This document shows, one piece after another, positions 6,298-7,142 of a DNA stretch of 7,142 bases; within the stretch, counting starts at the first letter, position 1, and each line of letters begins with the position of its first letter. The DNA comes from Gemmatimonadota bacterium (GTDB lineage: Bacteria > Gemmatimonadota > Gemmatimonadetes > Gemmatimonadales > GWC2-71-9). Below the pieces are notes generated by a model. The model searched no databases, had not been told where the DNA came from, and saw only the letters and a program-made list of their open reading frames with translations. The stretch lies in assembly GCA_003220855.1 (NCBI GenBank), contig QHTP01000255.1, forward strand, positions 1 to 7,142, given 5' to 3'. Made by a program: the position numbers and the translations under genes.

Positions 6298-7142
6298 ATG
6301 GCCGTTGTCCGCACAGCACGCCAAGCGTTCGGGCACCCTGGCATCGCGCCGCGCTGGACACGCAGCGCGAAGGACGCCGTGGGCACCGCCTATGCCGCGT
6401 CGAGCCGCGTGTGGTTCACGATGTCGCGCGGCGTGTTGAACGAGGTGTATTACCCGACCGTGGATCGCCCCCAGATCCGCGACCTCCAGTATCTCATCAC
6501 CGACGGCAGGTCGTTCTTCCACGACGAGCGGCGACACCTCAAGTGCACGTCGGAGTACATCGACGACCGCTCCCTGGGAGTTCGGGTCACGAGCGTCGAT
6601 CAGGAGCAGCGCTACCGTATCGAGAAAGAGATCATCACGAGTCCCCATCAGTCGTGTGTCCTGATCCGGACGCGCGTCACCGCGCTCGCCGGGTCGCTCG
6701 AAACGCTCCGACTGTTCGCGCTGCTCGCCCCGCATCTCGATGGGAGTGGCTGGGGAAACAGCGGGTTCGTGGCGGTCCAGAACGGGCGGGAGGTGCTCGT
6801 GGCGCACAAGGGTACGGTCTGGCTCGCGCTCGCGGCCACGATCCCGTTCTTGCGGTGCTCGTGCGGCTTTGTGGGTCGGTCGGACGGCTGGACCGATCTG
6901 GCCGAGAACTACCAGATGGACTGGGAGTTCGACGCCGCCGTGGACGGGAATATCGCCCTCACCGGGGAGCTGGATCTCGCCCGCGGGCACGATTTTGTGC
7001 TGGGGCTGGCCTTCGGCGATTCGCTCCATAACGCGCTCACCACGTTGTTCCAGTCCCTCGGCTTCCCGTTCGCCGACCAACAGAAGCGTTTCGTCGAGCA
7101 GTGGACCCGCGCGCGCCGGACGATCGAGCCGCTCGCGGCGCT
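6298..7142 (+). CDS. GH15 glucoamylase-type enzyme, N-terminal domain only (3'-truncated)
   Basis: 281 residues are visible before the window ends in an open frame. They match the N-terminal beta-sandwich domain of bacterial glucoamylase/glucodextranase enzymes (glucan 1,4-alpha-glucosidase, GH15). Visible blocks: PRWTRSAKDAVGTA (18-31), SRVWFTMSRGVLNEVYYP (36-53), ITDGRSFF, RYRIEKEI (105-112), LLAPHLDG (142-149), GFVGRSDGWTDL (190-201) and NIALTGELDL (218-227). The (alpha/alpha)6-barrel catalytic domain with its two acidic residues must lie beyond the right edge, so activity cannot be judged. The family removes beta-glucose from non-reducing ends of alpha-glucans; some relatives prefer alpha-1,6 linkages (dextran) or trehalose. 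No signal peptide or membrane segment is visible at the N-terminus, so a cytosolic enzyme is inferred. The ATG directly follows the glk TAA with no gap and in the same frame; the nearest GGAG (6282-6285) is twelve bases upstream, rather far, so re-initiation after glk is likely. Stop and full length are unknown. Confidence 0.88.
   Translation, partial: MAVVRTARQAFGHPGIAPRWTRSAKDAVGTAYAASSRVWFTMSRGVLNEVYYPTVDRPQIRDLQYLITDGRSFFHDERRHLKCTSEYIDDRSLGVRVTSVDQEQRYRIEKEIITSPHQSCVLIRTRVTALAGSLETLRLFALLAPHLDGSGWGNSGFVAVQNGREVLVAHKGTVWLALAATIPFLRCSCGFVGRSDGWTDLAENYQMDWEFDAAVDGNIALTGELDLARGHDFVLGLAFGDSLHNALTTLFQSLGFPFADQQKRFVEQWTRARRTIEPLAA

Noticed and set aside
6273..7031. 252-codon + strand frame at the right end
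   Set aside because: It is out of frame with the GH15 gene and has an Arg-rich product without motifs; the true gene is the open-ended frame from 6298.
6199..7080. 293-codon - strand frame opposite the GH15 gene
   Set aside because: The + strand frame has clear conserved blocks of the glucoamylase N-terminal domain, while the antisense product resembles no family and runs across the glk 3' end.

Overview
The window is a GC-rich, fully coding stretch of bacterial DNA. It holds five genes in a row, all on the + strand, for central sugar and glycogen metabolism: pgi (5' end cut off by the window) - tkt - glgA - glk - a GH15 glucoamylase-type gene (3' end cut off). All five protein families are recognisable from active-site motifs. 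No RNA gene, mobile element, CRISPR array or convincing repeat was seen. The strong GC bias at third codon positions produces many long open frames on the other strand and in other frames; I read these as shadows. The family motifs fit a high-GC bacterium, probably a Gram-negative or uncultured soil/sediment lineage, but nothing here fixes the phylum.

Layout: positions 1-1572 are glucose-6-phosphate isomerase without its first twenty or so residues. Positions 1569-3638 are transketolase, overlapping pgi by four bases (ATGA). An 89-base gap follows, the only non-coding stretch, then glycogen synthase at 3728-5302. Glucokinase at 5299-6297 overlaps glgA by four bases (GTGA). The GH15 gene starts at 6298, immediately after the glk stop codon and in the same frame, and runs off the right edge after its N-terminal domain. 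The overlaps and zero spacing strongly suggest one operon with coupled translation, possibly with a separate translational unit starting at glgA.

How the genes fit together: GlgA extends alpha-1,4-glucan from a sugar nucleotide. The GH15 enzyme, with no visible export signal, would release free glucose from alpha-glucan inside the cell. Glk converts that glucose to glucose-6-phosphate, Pgi interconverts it with fructose-6-phosphate, and Tkt links fructose-6-phosphate to the pentose phosphates. The set therefore looks like a storage-glucan turnover module wired into glycolysis and the pentose phosphate pathway, with hydrolytic glucan breakdown plus glucokinase in place of, or beside, glycogen phosphorylase. 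This is an inference from gene content. I see no clearly undescribed system. The points most worth checking are the operon logic, the Lys-to-Arg change in the GlgA nucleotide-sugar motif, the glgA start, and the in-frame glk/GH15 junction.
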